Positions 16,416 through 24,977 of a DNA stretch of 64,000 nt are shown one piece after another. Origin of the DNA: Youngiibacter multivorans. GTDB lineage: Bacteria; Bacillota; Clostridia; Clostridiales; Clostridiaceae. The first letter of the stretch is position 1; every line of letters starts with the position of its first letter. A model generated the notes under the pieces. The model was given only the letters and a program-made list of their open reading frames with translations. It ran no database searches and was not told the DNA's origin. Location of the stretch: positions 59,084-123,083 of the forward strand of contig NZ_JAGGKC010000008.1 of NCBI RefSeq assembly GCF_017873395.1, written 5' to 3'. The position numbers were made by a program, and so were the translations under genes.

Positions 16416-17342
16416 ATGGATATTTCTGTGATTTTAGATACAATGCTGGTGCTGTTCGGAATAACGGGCCTTGGCTATGGAGCCAATAAGGCTGGAATCC
16501 TCGACGAGATTTCAAATGGAAGGATTTCAAGGCTGGTTCTGAACGTTACAACGCCACTTATGATAATCAATGCTGTATTCAGCGAATCGCTGACTGGTGA
16601 CAAATCAGAGATAATCATAATTTTTCTGCTCGGGATAGGGATGTATGCGATACTTCCTGTTTTCGCTAGGATTGCAGTAAAGCTTATGCGTATAAGTCCT
16701 AATGACTCAGGCACATATGAGATGATGCTGATATTCGCGAACACCAGCTTCATAGGATATCCGATCATGAAGTCCCTGTTTGGCGACTGGGCGGTCTTCT
16801 ACAGCTCGATCCTTAACATGCCATTCAATTTCCTTGTGTTCACATACGGAGTCTATCTGATTTCAAGGAATTCAAAGGACACATTCAAGTTCGGGGCACG
16901 CGAGATACTGAATCCTGGAGTTGTTGCTTCCCTGGTTGCACTCCTCATATACTTTACAGGAATAACCCTTCCAGACAGCATCATCAGGATCATGGGCATC
17001 GTCGGAGACACCACAGTACCGCTGTCAATGCTTACGATAGGGTCTTCTTTGGCTCTCATTCCTGTGAAGGACCTGTTCAGGGAACCCAGGCTGTATATAT
17101 TATCGGCGATAAAACTCCTTATAATGCCTTCTGTCTGTTACCTGCTGCTCAGTCTGGTGATGAAGGACCAGTTCCTTATCAACATGATTACGATAAATGT
17201 AGGACTGCCAGCTGGCACAATGACTGTAATGATCAGCAACCAGTACAATGGAAACACCAGGATGGCTTCAATTGGAGTATTTATCACTACACTTGCATCC
17301 GTCGCGACAGTACCACTTATCGCATACCTGTTCATGGCTTGA
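16416..17342 (+). CDS. AEC (auxin efflux carrier) family transporter
   Basis: 308 residues with about ten transmembrane helices in two groups of five, the Mem_trans fold. Family-typical stretches include the N-terminal FGITGLGYGANKAGILDE, NTSFIGYPIMKSLFGDW (first half, Asn/Pro helix break) and GDTTVPLSMLTIGSSLA plus NVGLPAGTMTVMISNQY in the second half. Members move organic acids or small metabolites across the membrane; bacterial examples include malate/malonate carriers. Substrate cannot be told. GAGG lies about 9 bases before the ATG. Monocistronic and convergent with zapA. Confidence 0.85.
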   Translation: MDISVILDTMLVLFGITGLGYGANKAGILDEISNGRISRLVLNVTTPLMIINAVFSESLTGDKSEIIIIFLLGIGMYAILPVFARIAVKLMRISPNDSGTYEMMLIFANTSFIGYPIMKSLFGDWAVFYSSILNMPFNFLVFTYGVYLISRNSKDTFKFGAREILNPGVVASLVALLIYFTGITLPDSIIRIMGIVGDTTVPLSMLTIGSSLALIPVKDLFREPRLYILSAIKLLIMPSVCYLLLSLVMKDQFLINMITINVGLPAGTMTVMISNQYNGNTRMASIGVFITTLASVATVPLIAYLFMA

Positions 17343-17368
17343 CTGGTAACGACAATAATAAAAACACA

Positions 17369-17400
17369 GATCCCGGTACCAATTTTTTTGGTCCGGGATC
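17369..17400. terminator. bidirectional terminator between AEC gene and zapA
   Basis: GATCCCGG and CCGGGATC form the outer stem with ACCA/TGGT inside, one bulged base and a T-rich loop. T-rich tails lie on both sides (TTATTTAT on plus, TGTGTTTTTATT on minus). Confidence 0.7.
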
Positions 17401-17404
17401 TTAT

Positions 17405-18022
17405 TTATGGATTAGTGCTTCTTGCTTTTTCCCTGATGACTGGATTCCTTTCCTTCTTGTCCTTTACCTGATTGATTTGCGTGTCAAAAAGCTTTTTCTG
17501 CAGGTCAAGGACCTTGTATTTGTATGATTGGAGCTCGAATTTAAGCTCTTTGTTCATCTTCGAGATATGTTCGTTGTCGTCCCTGTATTCACGGGCGCTT
17601 TCGGAGGTCAGGTGGAGCTCTGTCTCAAGCCTCTTGATCTCCTTGTCCTTTGCGAGCAAGTCATCGCCTGCACTGTTCTTTTTCTCTTCAATCGCATTGT
17701 TCAGACTTTGGTTCTCACTGCGAAGCCTTTCAATCTCCAGCTTGAGGTCATCTATCTCTTTGCTTAAAGACGCCGCTCCGCTCTCAACGCTTCCAGCCTG
17801 GGACTTGACCGACAACAGCTTGTCCTCAGCCTTCAGCTTCTCATCAACTGCATTCATAGCTGCCAGTACGGCTGCAGATTGTGTGCTGATCATGTAATTC
17901 TTCTCGAGTATAGACTCGATCATCTTATTTACTGTGGTTCCCACCTTGCGCAGATGCTCCTCGGTCTCGTTGCCCTTGATGCTGTATTCAGTTCCATTGA
18001 TTCTCATGGTGACCCTGTTCAA
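17405..18022 (-). CDS. zapA: ZapA-like cell division protein with long coiled coil
   Basis: 205 residues. Residues 1-75 match ZapA (VTMRINGTEYSIKGNETEEHLRKVGTTVNKMI ... AVLAAMNAVDEKL), an FtsZ-ring associated protein. From about 80 to 190 there is an unbroken Lys/Glu/Leu coiled coil, much longer than the roughly 90-residue E. coli or B. subtilis protein. Long forms occur in Clostridia and usually sit, as here, between pheT and the U32-mutS2 genes. GGGGGG-type ribosome site upstream; no partner gene in the operon. Confidence 0.85.
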   Translation of the reverse strand: MNRVTMRINGTEYSIKGNETEEHLRKVGTTVNKMIESILEKNYMISTQSAAVLAAMNAVDEKLKAEDKLLSVKSQAGSVESGAASLSKEIDDLKLEIERLRSENQSLNNAIEEKKNSAGDDLLAKDKEIKRLETELHLTSESAREYRDDNEHISKMNKELKFELQSYKYKVLDLQKKLFDTQINQVKDKKERNPVIREKARSTNP

Positions 18023-18162
18023 AGAAAGACCCCCCTTTTAATTGACCCGCTTTAAGTTATATGATACACATTTGACCGGACCTCTGCAACCTTCAGGAAA
18101 ATTTAACATGATACCGAAGCGGCCATTTCTTTTTAACATCCCTGTCTGAAAGCTTACCGAAG

Positions 18163-18171
18163 TGCTATTAT
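18163..18171 (+). promoter_or_regulatory. extended -10 promoter for the aldose epimerase gene
   Basis: TGCTATTAT fits TGnTATAAT with one mismatch and lies 19 bases before the ATG. No strong -35. Confidence 0.45.
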
Positions 18172-18190
18172 GAAATAAAGGAGTGATTTT

Positions 18191-19060
18191 ATGAAGCATA
18201 CGATATCAAATGGGATGATTGAAGCTACATTCGAGGACCGCGGTGCGGAGCTCCTGAGCCTGAGGGATGCTGAAGGTGAGGAATTCGTCTGGCAGGGAGA
18301 CAAGAAATACTGGGCTTACCATGCCCCGCACCTCTTTCCGGTTGTGGGAAGGCTTATAGATGATACACTTCATTATGAAGGACGGCACTTCAATCTGGTG
18401 AGGCATGGATTTGCAAGGGTATCTGAATTCGAGGTTGCAGCTTCCTCATCTGATACAGTGTCATTCAGGCTTGCTTCAGGCGACGATACTCTGAAGTCAT
18501 ATCCATTCAGGTTCGAGTTCTTCGTGACTTACAGAATCAAAGGTAATAGCCTTGAGGTTGAATACAGGGTAAAAAATAGGGATGACGGACCCATCTGGTT
18601 CTCTGTGGGAGGACATCCTGCATTTCTGGCGCCAAGGAATGAAGGCGAGGAATTTAGTGACTACTACATCGAATTTGGAGCCAGGGAGAACCTGATGTCA
18701 AAAAGGATACTCCCATCAGGCTTTATGGCAAGGAATCTTGTAAGTCACGGCACAGCAGATAAGCTTAAACTTACCACAGGCCTTTTCGACGATGATGCCC
18801 TGGTATTCGGGAACTTAAGCAAAAATACCGTCTGGCTCAAGTCTTCCAAAAACAACAAATCACTCAGGTTCGATTTTCCGGGATTCCCGCTCCTCGGAAT
18901 ATGGACAAAGACAGGAGGAGCACCATTCATATGCCTTGAGCCATGGTTCGGCCATGCTGATTATGAGGATTTCTCCGGTGATTTCAGCCATAAGGAAGAC
19001 AATGTAAAGCTTGAGAAAGATGGTGAATTCAAAGCATCCTTCACTATCACACTTGAATAA
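18191..19060 (+). CDS. aldose 1-epimerase family protein
   Basis: 289 residues with the galactose-mutarotase beta-sandwich. Diagnostic pieces are VRHGFAR near residue 76 (conserved His), the second active-site segment FSVGGHPAFLAP around 138 and the late CLEPWFG with the catalytic Glu. The protein belongs to the YphB/LacX-like branch rather than classical GalM. It would interconvert sugar anomers; the sugar is not evident because there are no sugar genes beside it. GGAGTG lies 7 bases upstream of the ATG. Monocistronic with a strong shared terminator. Confidence 0.85.
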   Translation: MKHTISNGMIEATFEDRGAELLSLRDAEGEEFVWQGDKKYWAYHAPHLFPVVGRLIDDTLHYEGRHFNLVRHGFARVSEFEVAASSSDTVSFRLASGDDTLKSYPFRFEFFVTYRIKGNSLEVEYRVKNRDDGPIWFSVGGHPAFLAPRNEGEEFSDYYIEFGARENLMSKRILPSGFMARNLVSHGTADKLKLTTGLFDDDALVFGNLSKNTVWLKSSKNNKSLRFDFPGFPLLGIWTKTGGAPFICLEPWFGHADYEDFSGDFSHKEDNVKLEKDGEFKASFTITLE

Positions 19061-19065
19061 AAAGC

Positions 19066-19092
19066 AAAGAAGCGCAAAATCTGCGCTTCTTT
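19066..19092. terminator. bidirectional terminator after the epimerase and uxaA genes
   Basis: AAAGAAGCGCA pairs over 11 bp with TGCGCTTCTTT, loop of 5, with T-rich sequence on either exit. It lies between two convergent genes. Confidence 0.85.
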
Positions 19093-19134
19093 AATTTCTA
19101 AACACGTTTATTCCATTTGTATTGAAAATCCAAA

Positions 19135-20298
19135 TTAGAAGGTTGCTCCAATCCTGTATATTCCGAATTCCCTGTGTCCAAGCTCTTCAGCTTTGACCAG
19201 CTTTCCGTTGGACACTTCAACGATCATGTCAAACAGCTCTTTGCTGACTTCTCTTATTGTCTTGCCTTCAGAAATTACACTTCCGGCGTTAAGGTCGATG
19301 TTGACCTTCATCCTGCTGTAGGTTTCAGGATTGCCGGTTAGCTTGATTACAGGAGCTATGGGGCTTCCTGTCGGAGTGCCTCTGCCGGTCGAAAATACTA
19401 TTATCTGTGCTCCGCCGGCTATCATGCCGGTTATCGAGTCGATATCCTCCCCTGGAGTATCCATGAAGTAGAGGCCCTTCTTCGATGGCGGAAGCAATTC
19501 ACCATATTCAAGTACACCTTCAAAATCGCTGTCTCCTGCCTTGAACATGCACCCAAGTGACTTTTCCTCAATGGTTGTGAGACCGCCTGCGATGTTTCCA
19601 GGAGTAGGCTGTGTTCCCCTCAGGTCTGAACCCATGGCAATTGCCTTCTTCTCAACGTCATCGACCATCTCAAGGAATCTCGCTCTTGCATTCTCATCAT
19701 GGAACCTCTTTTCAAGAAGGTGCTCAGCGCCTATTACTTCTGTTGTTTCACTCAGTATGCAGCTTCCGCCTTGACCAATGAGGATATCTGAAGCTGCCCC
19801 TATAACAGGATTGGCTGTGATACCTGAGGTAGGGTCTGAACCGCCGCACTCGAGTCCAAGTATGAGCTCGCTTATGTCGAATTCGCTTATCTTTGCTTTC
19901 TTGACCTCTCCAGCGATCTCCTGGAGCAGCCTCACACCCTTTTCAATTGTATTGGGAGTGCCACCTTCATCCTGGATAATGACTGTTCCAATCGGTTTGC
20001 CTGTATCCCTTATTCCATCTGATATTACATTCGCCTGAATACCTTCGCATCCCAATCCGACTACAAGGACTCCTCCAACGTTTGGATTCCTGCCGAAGCC
20101 TATGAGTGTCCTAATTGTCTGGACCAGGTCCGCACCGACCTGGCAGCAGCCATGCTGGTGAGGGATGGCTACAGCTCCGTCTACCCTTGCGGCTATCCTT
20201 GAAGCGGTCTCTGAAGCGCACACTGATGCAGGTATGACAAGAATATGGTTCCTTATGCCGAAGCTTCCGTCTTCTCTTGCATATCCTTTAATCCTCAT
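19135..20298 (-). CDS. UxaA-family dehydratase, large (C-terminal) subunit
   Basis: 387 residues homologous to the catalytic part of altronate/galactarate dehydratases and to sulfolactate sulfo-lyase SuyB. Key segments are YAREDGSFGIRNH at the start, IPHQHGCCQVG, VVGLGCEGIQA, LGLECGGSDPTSGI and TGRGTPTGSPIAPVIKLTGN. The conserved cysteines and His can hold an iron site. In this locus the SAF domain is a separate gene, overlapping by 4 bases, giving a split enzyme. The exact sugar acid or sulfonate substrate is not evident. Confidence 0.82.
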   Translation of the reverse strand: MRIKGYAREDGSFGIRNHILVIPASVCASETASRIAARVDGAVAIPHQHGCCQVGADLVQTIRTLIGFGRNPNVGGVLVVGLGCEGIQANVISDGIRDTGKPIGTVIIQDEGGTPNTIEKGVRLLQEIAGEVKKAKISEFDISELILGLECGGSDPTSGITANPVIGAASDILIGQGGSCILSETTEVIGAEHLLEKRFHDENARARFLEMVDDVEKKAIAMGSDLRGTQPTPGNIAGGLTTIEEKSLGCMFKAGDSDFEGVLEYGELLPPSKKGLYFMDTPGEDIDSITGMIAGGAQIIVFSTGRGTPTGSPIAPVIKLTGNPETYSRMKVNIDLNAGSVISEGKTIREVSKELFDMIVEVSNGKLVKAEELGHREFGIYRIGATF

Positions 20299-20567
20299 TT
20301 GTCCCCCCTGCCTCTCAGGCTTTCAATGTTGTGGACATGGGCAAGGGTTCCTTTCCTGATATCCATTGTAGCCTTGCCTATGACCTCACCATATTTAATG
20401 ACGAATTCTCCCTTTTGGATGAAGACCAGTGCTACCTTATGGTATTGGGGGATATCCTCTTCAATGACTATCTCCTGGTCATCTGCAAAAATAGTCTCAC
20501 CTTTTGTGAGAAATCTGAGGGTTGTCGCCAGATTGTCCTTTTTATCAAAGTGCACAATTGGATTCAT
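20295..20567 (-). CDS. UxaA-family dehydratase, small SAF-domain subunit
   Basis: 90 residues forming one SAF domain (DNLATTLRFLTKGETI ... IPQYHKVALVFIQKGEFVIKYGEVIGKATMDI), equivalent to the N-terminus of altronate dehydratase or to SuyA. GKATMDIRKGTLAHVHNIES matches the conserved end where the His contributes to the active site in family members. GGAGGT precedes the start and the stop overlaps the large subunit, so both are made together. It follows the tetR gene by 34 bases. Confidence 0.82.
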   Translation of the reverse strand: MNPIVHFDKKDNLATTLRFLTKGETIFADDQEIVIEEDIPQYHKVALVFIQKGEFVIKYGEVIGKATMDIRKGTLAHVHNIESLRGRGDK

Positions 20568-20601
20568 AGTACCTCCCCTTACATATTTTTTTCACTCTCC
20601 A

Positions 20602-21183
20602 TCACGGCTTAATGATCACTGTAAGCTTACGTATATAGTTTTCCATGCGTGCTATGACATCATATTCGCCATCCCGAATGCACCAGTCGAATGATACTCC
20701 CCTTGCGGTGACCAGCAGGAAATCCACTATCTCGTCTGTAGTCATCCCTCTGGTAACATCACCCATTTCCTGACCGCGGGATACAACCCTCCGCAGCAGC
20801 TCGATCATATAGCGGCCTTTGGTCGCATACATCTTCGACTTCGGGCTGAACAGCTGCTTCTGCAGGTCTGTACCTGTAAGGCTGACATATATGCCATAAT
20901 ACCTGAAGTAAAGGACGATTTCATCAAGCCCATTCCCTTTCATCAGGTTCTCCTCGACAATGTCCCTGAAATACTCATCGGCTTTCTTGAATATCTCAAC
21001 AAGAATGTCATTCTTGGAGACAAAGTAGGAATAGAAGGAACCGACTGCTACGCCTGCATCCCTGCATACCTCGCTTACTGTGAAGTTCTCGTATCCTTTG
21101 GTCTTCATGAGGGCTATGGCTGACTTATATATCCTGTCCCGGGTCTCAATGGCCTGGAGCCTTCTTTTGCTGTGTTCCTTCAT
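20602..21183 (-). CDS. TetR-family transcriptional regulator
   Basis: 193 residues. The N-terminal TetR helix-turn-helix is clear (TRDRIYKSAIALMKTKGYENFTVSEVCRDAGVAVGSFYSYFVSKNDIL, residues about 14-62). The ligand domain that follows is helical and unassigned. It is the first gene ahead of the split UxaA dehydratase, which is the likely target. It lies 66 bases after pheT, behind a hairpin; I do not see a good separate promoter in that gap. Confidence 0.88.
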   Translation of the reverse strand: MKEHSKRRLQAIETRDRIYKSAIALMKTKGYENFTVSEVCRDAGVAVGSFYSYFVSKNDILVEIFKKADEYFRDIVEENLMKGNGLDEIVLYFRYYGIYVSLTGTDLQKQLFSPKSKMYATKGRYMIELLRRVVSRGQEMGDVTRGMTTDEIVDFLLVTARGVSFDWCIRDGEYDVIARMENYIRKLTVIIKP

Positions 21184-21223
21184 AAAGGGTCCTCCTTCTG
21201 ATAGAAGTAATGACAGACAGCAA

Positions 21224-21245
21224 ATTGGCCGCTTTCGCGGCCAAT
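21224..21245 (-). terminator. hairpin after pheT
   Basis: Perfect 9-bp stem ATTGGCCGC-GAAA-GCGGCCAAT on the minus strand directly after the pheT stop. The tail TTGCTGTCTG is poor in T, so read-through into tetR is likely. Confidence 0.6.
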
Positions 21246-21249
21246 GCTG

Positions 21250-23613
21250 TTATCTCAGCACTGCCCCAAGCTGGTACTCAAGGCTTCTTAGTATCTTATC
21301 ATGGACCTTCTGGACTTCACCGTCAGTAAGTGTCCTGTCAGGATTCCTGTAGATAAGGCTGTATGCGATTGACTTCTTGCCCTCAGGAACCTGTGATCCC
21401 TTGTAGACATCGAACAGCTTCACGCTTTCAAGGAGCGCTCCGCCCTGCTTTATTATCACTGCCTCTATCTGTCCTGACAGTACCTCATCGTCAACAAGCA
21501 CCGCAAGGTCCCTGGAAATTGCAGGGTACTTTGGAAGCTGGCTGTATTTTCTTGTGAGCGAAGCTTTCCTGTACAGGGTATCCAGGTCAAGCTCCAATAT
21601 GTAGCAAGGAACACCGATTCCATAGTTGTCCAGAACAGACGGGTGGATTTCACCAAAAGTACCTATGGCTTCGCCTGCAGCTGAAACATCTGCGGATTTT
21701 CCAGGGTGGTAGGCTACCTTCTTCGACCTCTCATATGAAACCTTTTCGATTCCGAATTCCTCAAGTATCGTCTCAAGAAGACCCTTAATCTCGAAAAGAA
21801 GGTCTCCGCCATACATTCCAACTGTAAGGACTTCCTTTTCAAGAGGAAGGACTTCGTTCCTGTCAAGGTAAATCCTGCCGATTTCAAACAATGCAGCTTC
21901 AGGATTGCTCCTTGTCAAATTCCTTGAAAGGTTCTCCATCATTGAAGGCACTGAGGTTGTCCTCATGATCGAATAGTCCTCTCCGAGGGGGTTCCTTATT
22001 TCAACTACCTTCCTCAGTTCGGAGTTCTCCGGGATAAGCACCTTGTCAAGGGCTTTCCTTGATATGAACGAGTAGGCTATGGACTCATAAAGTCCCGATG
22101 CAACAAGCACCTGCTTCAGGGTATCCCTCATCCTCTGGATGGGATACTTTCCGCTTCTTACAGTTCTTATCGATGGAACTGTAGCAGGAATCCTGTCATA
22201 TCCGTAGATCCTGGCAATCTCCTCGGCGATGTCCTCCTTGATGTTGAGGTCACCTCTGAAGGTCGGGGTAGTTACTGTAAGTACCCCTTCATTCAGTTCC
22301 GCGTTCATGTCAAGGCTATTAAGGATCCTTGCCATCTCTTCGCCGCTGATGTCAGTGCCTATGAATGAATTCACGTAGCTGACTCCAAGTGTGATTGTGT
22401 TAGGGACTCTTCTTATGTTGTATACATCGACTGTTTCAGATACGATCTCGCCTGCCTTAAGCTCTTCGACAAGGCTGCAGAACCTTTTCACTGCCAGCTC
22501 GCAGAGGTTGGGGTCTATGTCCTTGTTGAATCTTAAGGATGCTTCGGTCTTGAGGCCAAGGAAGCCCTCGGACCTTCTTATCGACACTCCGTCAAAGTTC
22601 GCAGCCTCAAGGATTATCCTGGTTGTGTCCTCCTTTATCTCCGAATCAAGACCACCCATTATTCCTCCAAGACCTATGACCTTGGAATCATCCTGGATGA
22701 GGATCGTGCCGGAATTAAGGGTTCTTTCGACTGAGTCCAGTGTAGTGAATTTAGTTCCTTCAACCGACTCTTTTATCCTTATGACTCCTGAGGTTATCTC
22801 CCTTCTGTCGAAGGCGTGCAGAGGCTGTCCGATCTCAAGCATGACAAAATTTGTAAGGTCGACGATGTTGTTTATCGGTCTAACACCGGCTTCAAGAAGT
22901 CTTGACTGAATCCACTCAGGGCTTTCCTCTATCTTTACATTTACGATCTCTTTTGCCATATACCTTCTGCATTTGTCAGTATCAATGGATACAGAAACCG
23001 GCGCATCAGAGGATGCTGTGGAAGTATATGCATAGTTTGGCTGTCTGTAGCTTAAACCAAGGGTTGCGGCAGTTTCTCTTGCCATACCGAGTATGCTCAG
23101 GCAGTCAGGCCTGTTGGAGGTTATCTCGAGGTCAAGCACACCACCGTTGAGACCTAGCACATCCTTGATGTCTTTTCCCAGAGGAGTTCCATCCTTAAGG
23201 ATCATAAGGCCATCGCAGGTCCCCTCCTCGGCGAGTCCCAGCTCCTCCATTGAACAGAACATGCCGTTGGATTCAACACCTCTCAGCTTGCCCTTCTTGA
23301 TCTTAAGACCTCCCCAGAGGGTGGAGCCATGAAGCGCAACCGGTATGGTATCTCCTTCCTTCATGTTTGTGGCAGCAGTCACTATCTGGATTATAGATCC
23401 GTTTCCGATATCCACCTGACAGATCAACAGCTTGTCAGCCTCCGGGTGCTTCCCGAGCTCTACTATCTTTCCAGTCACAACATTCTCTATTATCTTGAAG
23501 GTCTCCTCGACACCTTCAACCTTGGAGCCTGACATAGTAAGCCTGTCTCCGAGAGCCTTGATGTCGATGTCTACGTCAACATAGTCTTTCAGCCAATTCA
23601 CTGGTAATTTCAT
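21250..23613 (-). CDS. pheT: phenylalanyl-tRNA synthetase beta subunit
   Basis: 787 residues, normal length. Order: N-terminal EMAP/tRNA-binding domain (about 40-150; GKIVELGKHPEADKLLICQVDIG), B1/B3-B4 domain with editing region, B5 (DLNIKEDIAEEIARIYGYDRIPATVPS near 470), the synthetase-like core, and the C-terminal ferredoxin-fold anticodon-binding domain (YPAISRDLAVLVDDEV ... GKKSIAYSLIYRNPDRTLTD). With PheS it forms the alpha2beta2 enzyme. It follows pheS by 12 bases and is controlled by the upstream T-box. Confidence 0.97.
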   Translation of the reverse strand: MKLPVNWLKDYVDVDIDIKALGDRLTMSGSKVEGVEETFKIIENVVTGKIVELGKHPEADKLLICQVDIGNGSIIQIVTAATNMKEGDTIPVALHGSTLWGGLKIKKGKLRGVESNGMFCSMEELGLAEEGTCDGLMILKDGTPLGKDIKDVLGLNGGVLDLEITSNRPDCLSILGMARETAATLGLSYRQPNYAYTSTASSDAPVSVSIDTDKCRRYMAKEIVNVKIEESPEWIQSRLLEAGVRPINNIVDLTNFVMLEIGQPLHAFDRREITSGVIRIKESVEGTKFTTLDSVERTLNSGTILIQDDSKVIGLGGIMGGLDSEIKEDTTRIILEAANFDGVSIRRSEGFLGLKTEASLRFNKDIDPNLCELAVKRFCSLVEELKAGEIVSETVDVYNIRRVPNTITLGVSYVNSFIGTDISGEEMARILNSLDMNAELNEGVLTVTTPTFRGDLNIKEDIAEEIARIYGYDRIPATVPSIRTVRSGKYPIQRMRDTLKQVLVASGLYESIAYSFISRKALDKVLIPENSELRKVVEIRNPLGEDYSIMRTTSVPSMMENLSRNLTRSNPEAALFEIGRIYLDRNEVLPLEKEVLTVGMYGGDLLFEIKGLLETILEEFGIEKVSYERSKKVAYHPGKSADVSAAGEAIGTFGEIHPSVLDNYGIGVPCYILELDLDTLYRKASLTRKYSQLPKYPAISRDLAVLVDDEVLSGQIEAVIIKQGGALLESVKLFDVYKGSQVPEGKKSIAYSLIYRNPDRTLTDGEVQKVHDKILRSLEYQLGAVLR

Positions 23614-23625
23614 AAATTAGTCCTC

Positions 23626-24648
23626 CTATCTGAACTGCTTCAGGAATCTCATGTCGCTTTCGTACAGGAGCCTGATATCGTCTATTCCATATTTCAGCAT
23701 TACAAGCCTGTCCAGACCGAATCCGAACGCGAAGCCTGAATATTCTTCAGGGTCTATTCCGCCGTTCCTAAGGACATCCGGATGGACCATACCGCAGCCG
23801 ACTAGCTCAATCCAGCCTTCACCCTTGCATACCCTGCAGCCTTCACCACCGCAAACGAAACAGGTGGCATCCATTTCTGCCGAAGGCTCTGTGAACGGGA
23901 AGTGATGCGGTCTGAACTTTGTTTTTATTCCCTCGCCGTACAGCTTCTTTATAAACTGCTCCAGTGTGCCCTTCAGGTCTGCGAAGGTGATTCCCTTGTC
24001 GATGACAAGACCTTCAATCTGGTAGAAGATAGGAGAATGAGTAGCATCCAGGTCATCGGACCTGTACACTTTCCCAGGGGATATCATCTTTATCGGAGGT
24101 TTCTGGTTCTCCATTGTGCGTATCTGGACTGGCGAGGTCTGGGTCCTAAGAACAACGTTGTCGTTTATGTAGAAGGTATCCTGTTCGCCTCTTGCAGGAT
24201 GATCCTTCGGGATGTTCAGAGTCTCGAAGTTGTAATAGTCTAGCTCAACCTCAGGCCCTTCCTCTATTGTGAAGCCCAGCTCGAGGAATATCTTCTCGAT
24301 TTCGTTCAGCGTAAGGCTGAGCGGATGGTTTCCGCCTATCACCGGTCTCTTGCCTGGAAGCGTAATATCGACGACCTCTGAGGAAAGCTTCCTATCCCTT
24401 TCCTTGTTCTTTAGCTCTTCCTTGAGAATTTCAATTCTCGACTCAAGCTCCTCCTTGGCATCATTCACGAGCTTGCCCATGAGAGGTCTCTCTTCGGGAG
24501 TCAGAGCTCCCATGCTCCTGAGGACCTGAGTGAATGCACCCTTCTTTCCGAGGAATTCCACCCTGAGCTTCTCTATCTCTTCCATATTTGAGACTTCAGC
24601 AATTTTAGACAGGAACTCCTGCTTGATCGATTCAATCTGGTTTTTCAT
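23626..24648 (-). CDS. pheS: phenylalanyl-tRNA synthetase alpha subunit
   Basis: 340 residues, typical. The N-terminal coiled coil (1-90) is followed by the class II core: motif 2 FRPHHFPFTEPSAEMDATC and motif 3 GFAFGFGLDRLVMLKYGI. A CFVCGGEGCRVCKGEG zinc-type cysteine insert is seen, common in the family. The start is the ATG with GGAGG 5 bases upstream; an earlier in-frame Met six codons before lies ahead of that site. It lies directly below the phenylalanine T-box. Confidence 0.97.
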   Translation of the reverse strand: MKNQIESIKQEFLSKIAEVSNMEEIEKLRVEFLGKKGAFTQVLRSMGALTPEERPLMGKLVNDAKEELESRIEILKEELKNKERDRKLSSEVVDITLPGKRPVIGGNHPLSLTLNEIEKIFLELGFTIEEGPEVELDYYNFETLNIPKDHPARGEQDTFYINDNVVLRTQTSPVQIRTMENQKPPIKMISPGKVYRSDDLDATHSPIFYQIEGLVIDKGITFADLKGTLEQFIKKLYGEGIKTKFRPHHFPFTEPSAEMDATCFVCGGEGCRVCKGEGWIELVGCGMVHPDVLRNGGIDPEEYSGFAFGFGLDRLVMLKYGIDDIRLLYESDMRFLKQFR

Positions 24649-24692
24649 ATTATCCTCCATTTCCATGCATTATCAGACAAAATTTATGTAAT

Positions 24693-24930
24693 AAAAAACC
24701 GCCCCTGGTTAGGGACGGATATTTCCGCGGTACCACCCTAAGTTGGCTGAAAATCAGCCCACTTTAGGAATATAACGGTTCTAACCGCCGAAGACTACTC
24801 TTTTCATCTCCGGAGCTCATAAGTGAACTTCATCTGGTGCTTTCCAAGTGCGTTTTCAGTCTATGACGCAGCATCCCTTTGTGGCAGCATTCCGGACTAC
24901 TCTCTTAATCAGTGCCTGTTTTGAATATGC
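24693..24930 (-). promoter_or_regulatory. T-box leader (Phe) of pheST
   Basis: The T-box core AGGGTGGTACCGCGG occupies 24725-24739. Stem I opens with GAGAGTAGT, and the codon UUC (24825-24827, within AGTTCACTT) sits where the specifier loop should be, matching phenylalanine. An intrinsic terminator CCGTCCC-TAACCA-GGGGCGG-TTTTTT spans 24693-24718. Uncharged tRNA-Phe should stabilise the antiterminator and switch on pheST. Confidence 0.95.
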
Positions 24931-24936
24931 CCACTA

Positions 24937-24965
24937 ATTATAAATCATTGCAAAACTAAATTCAA
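24937..24965 (-). promoter_or_regulatory. promoter of the pheST T-box transcript
   Basis: Minus strand TTGAAT, 17-base spacer, TATAAT, immediately upstream of the T-box. Confidence 0.75.
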
Positions 24966-24977
24966 GCGGGCCTTTAA

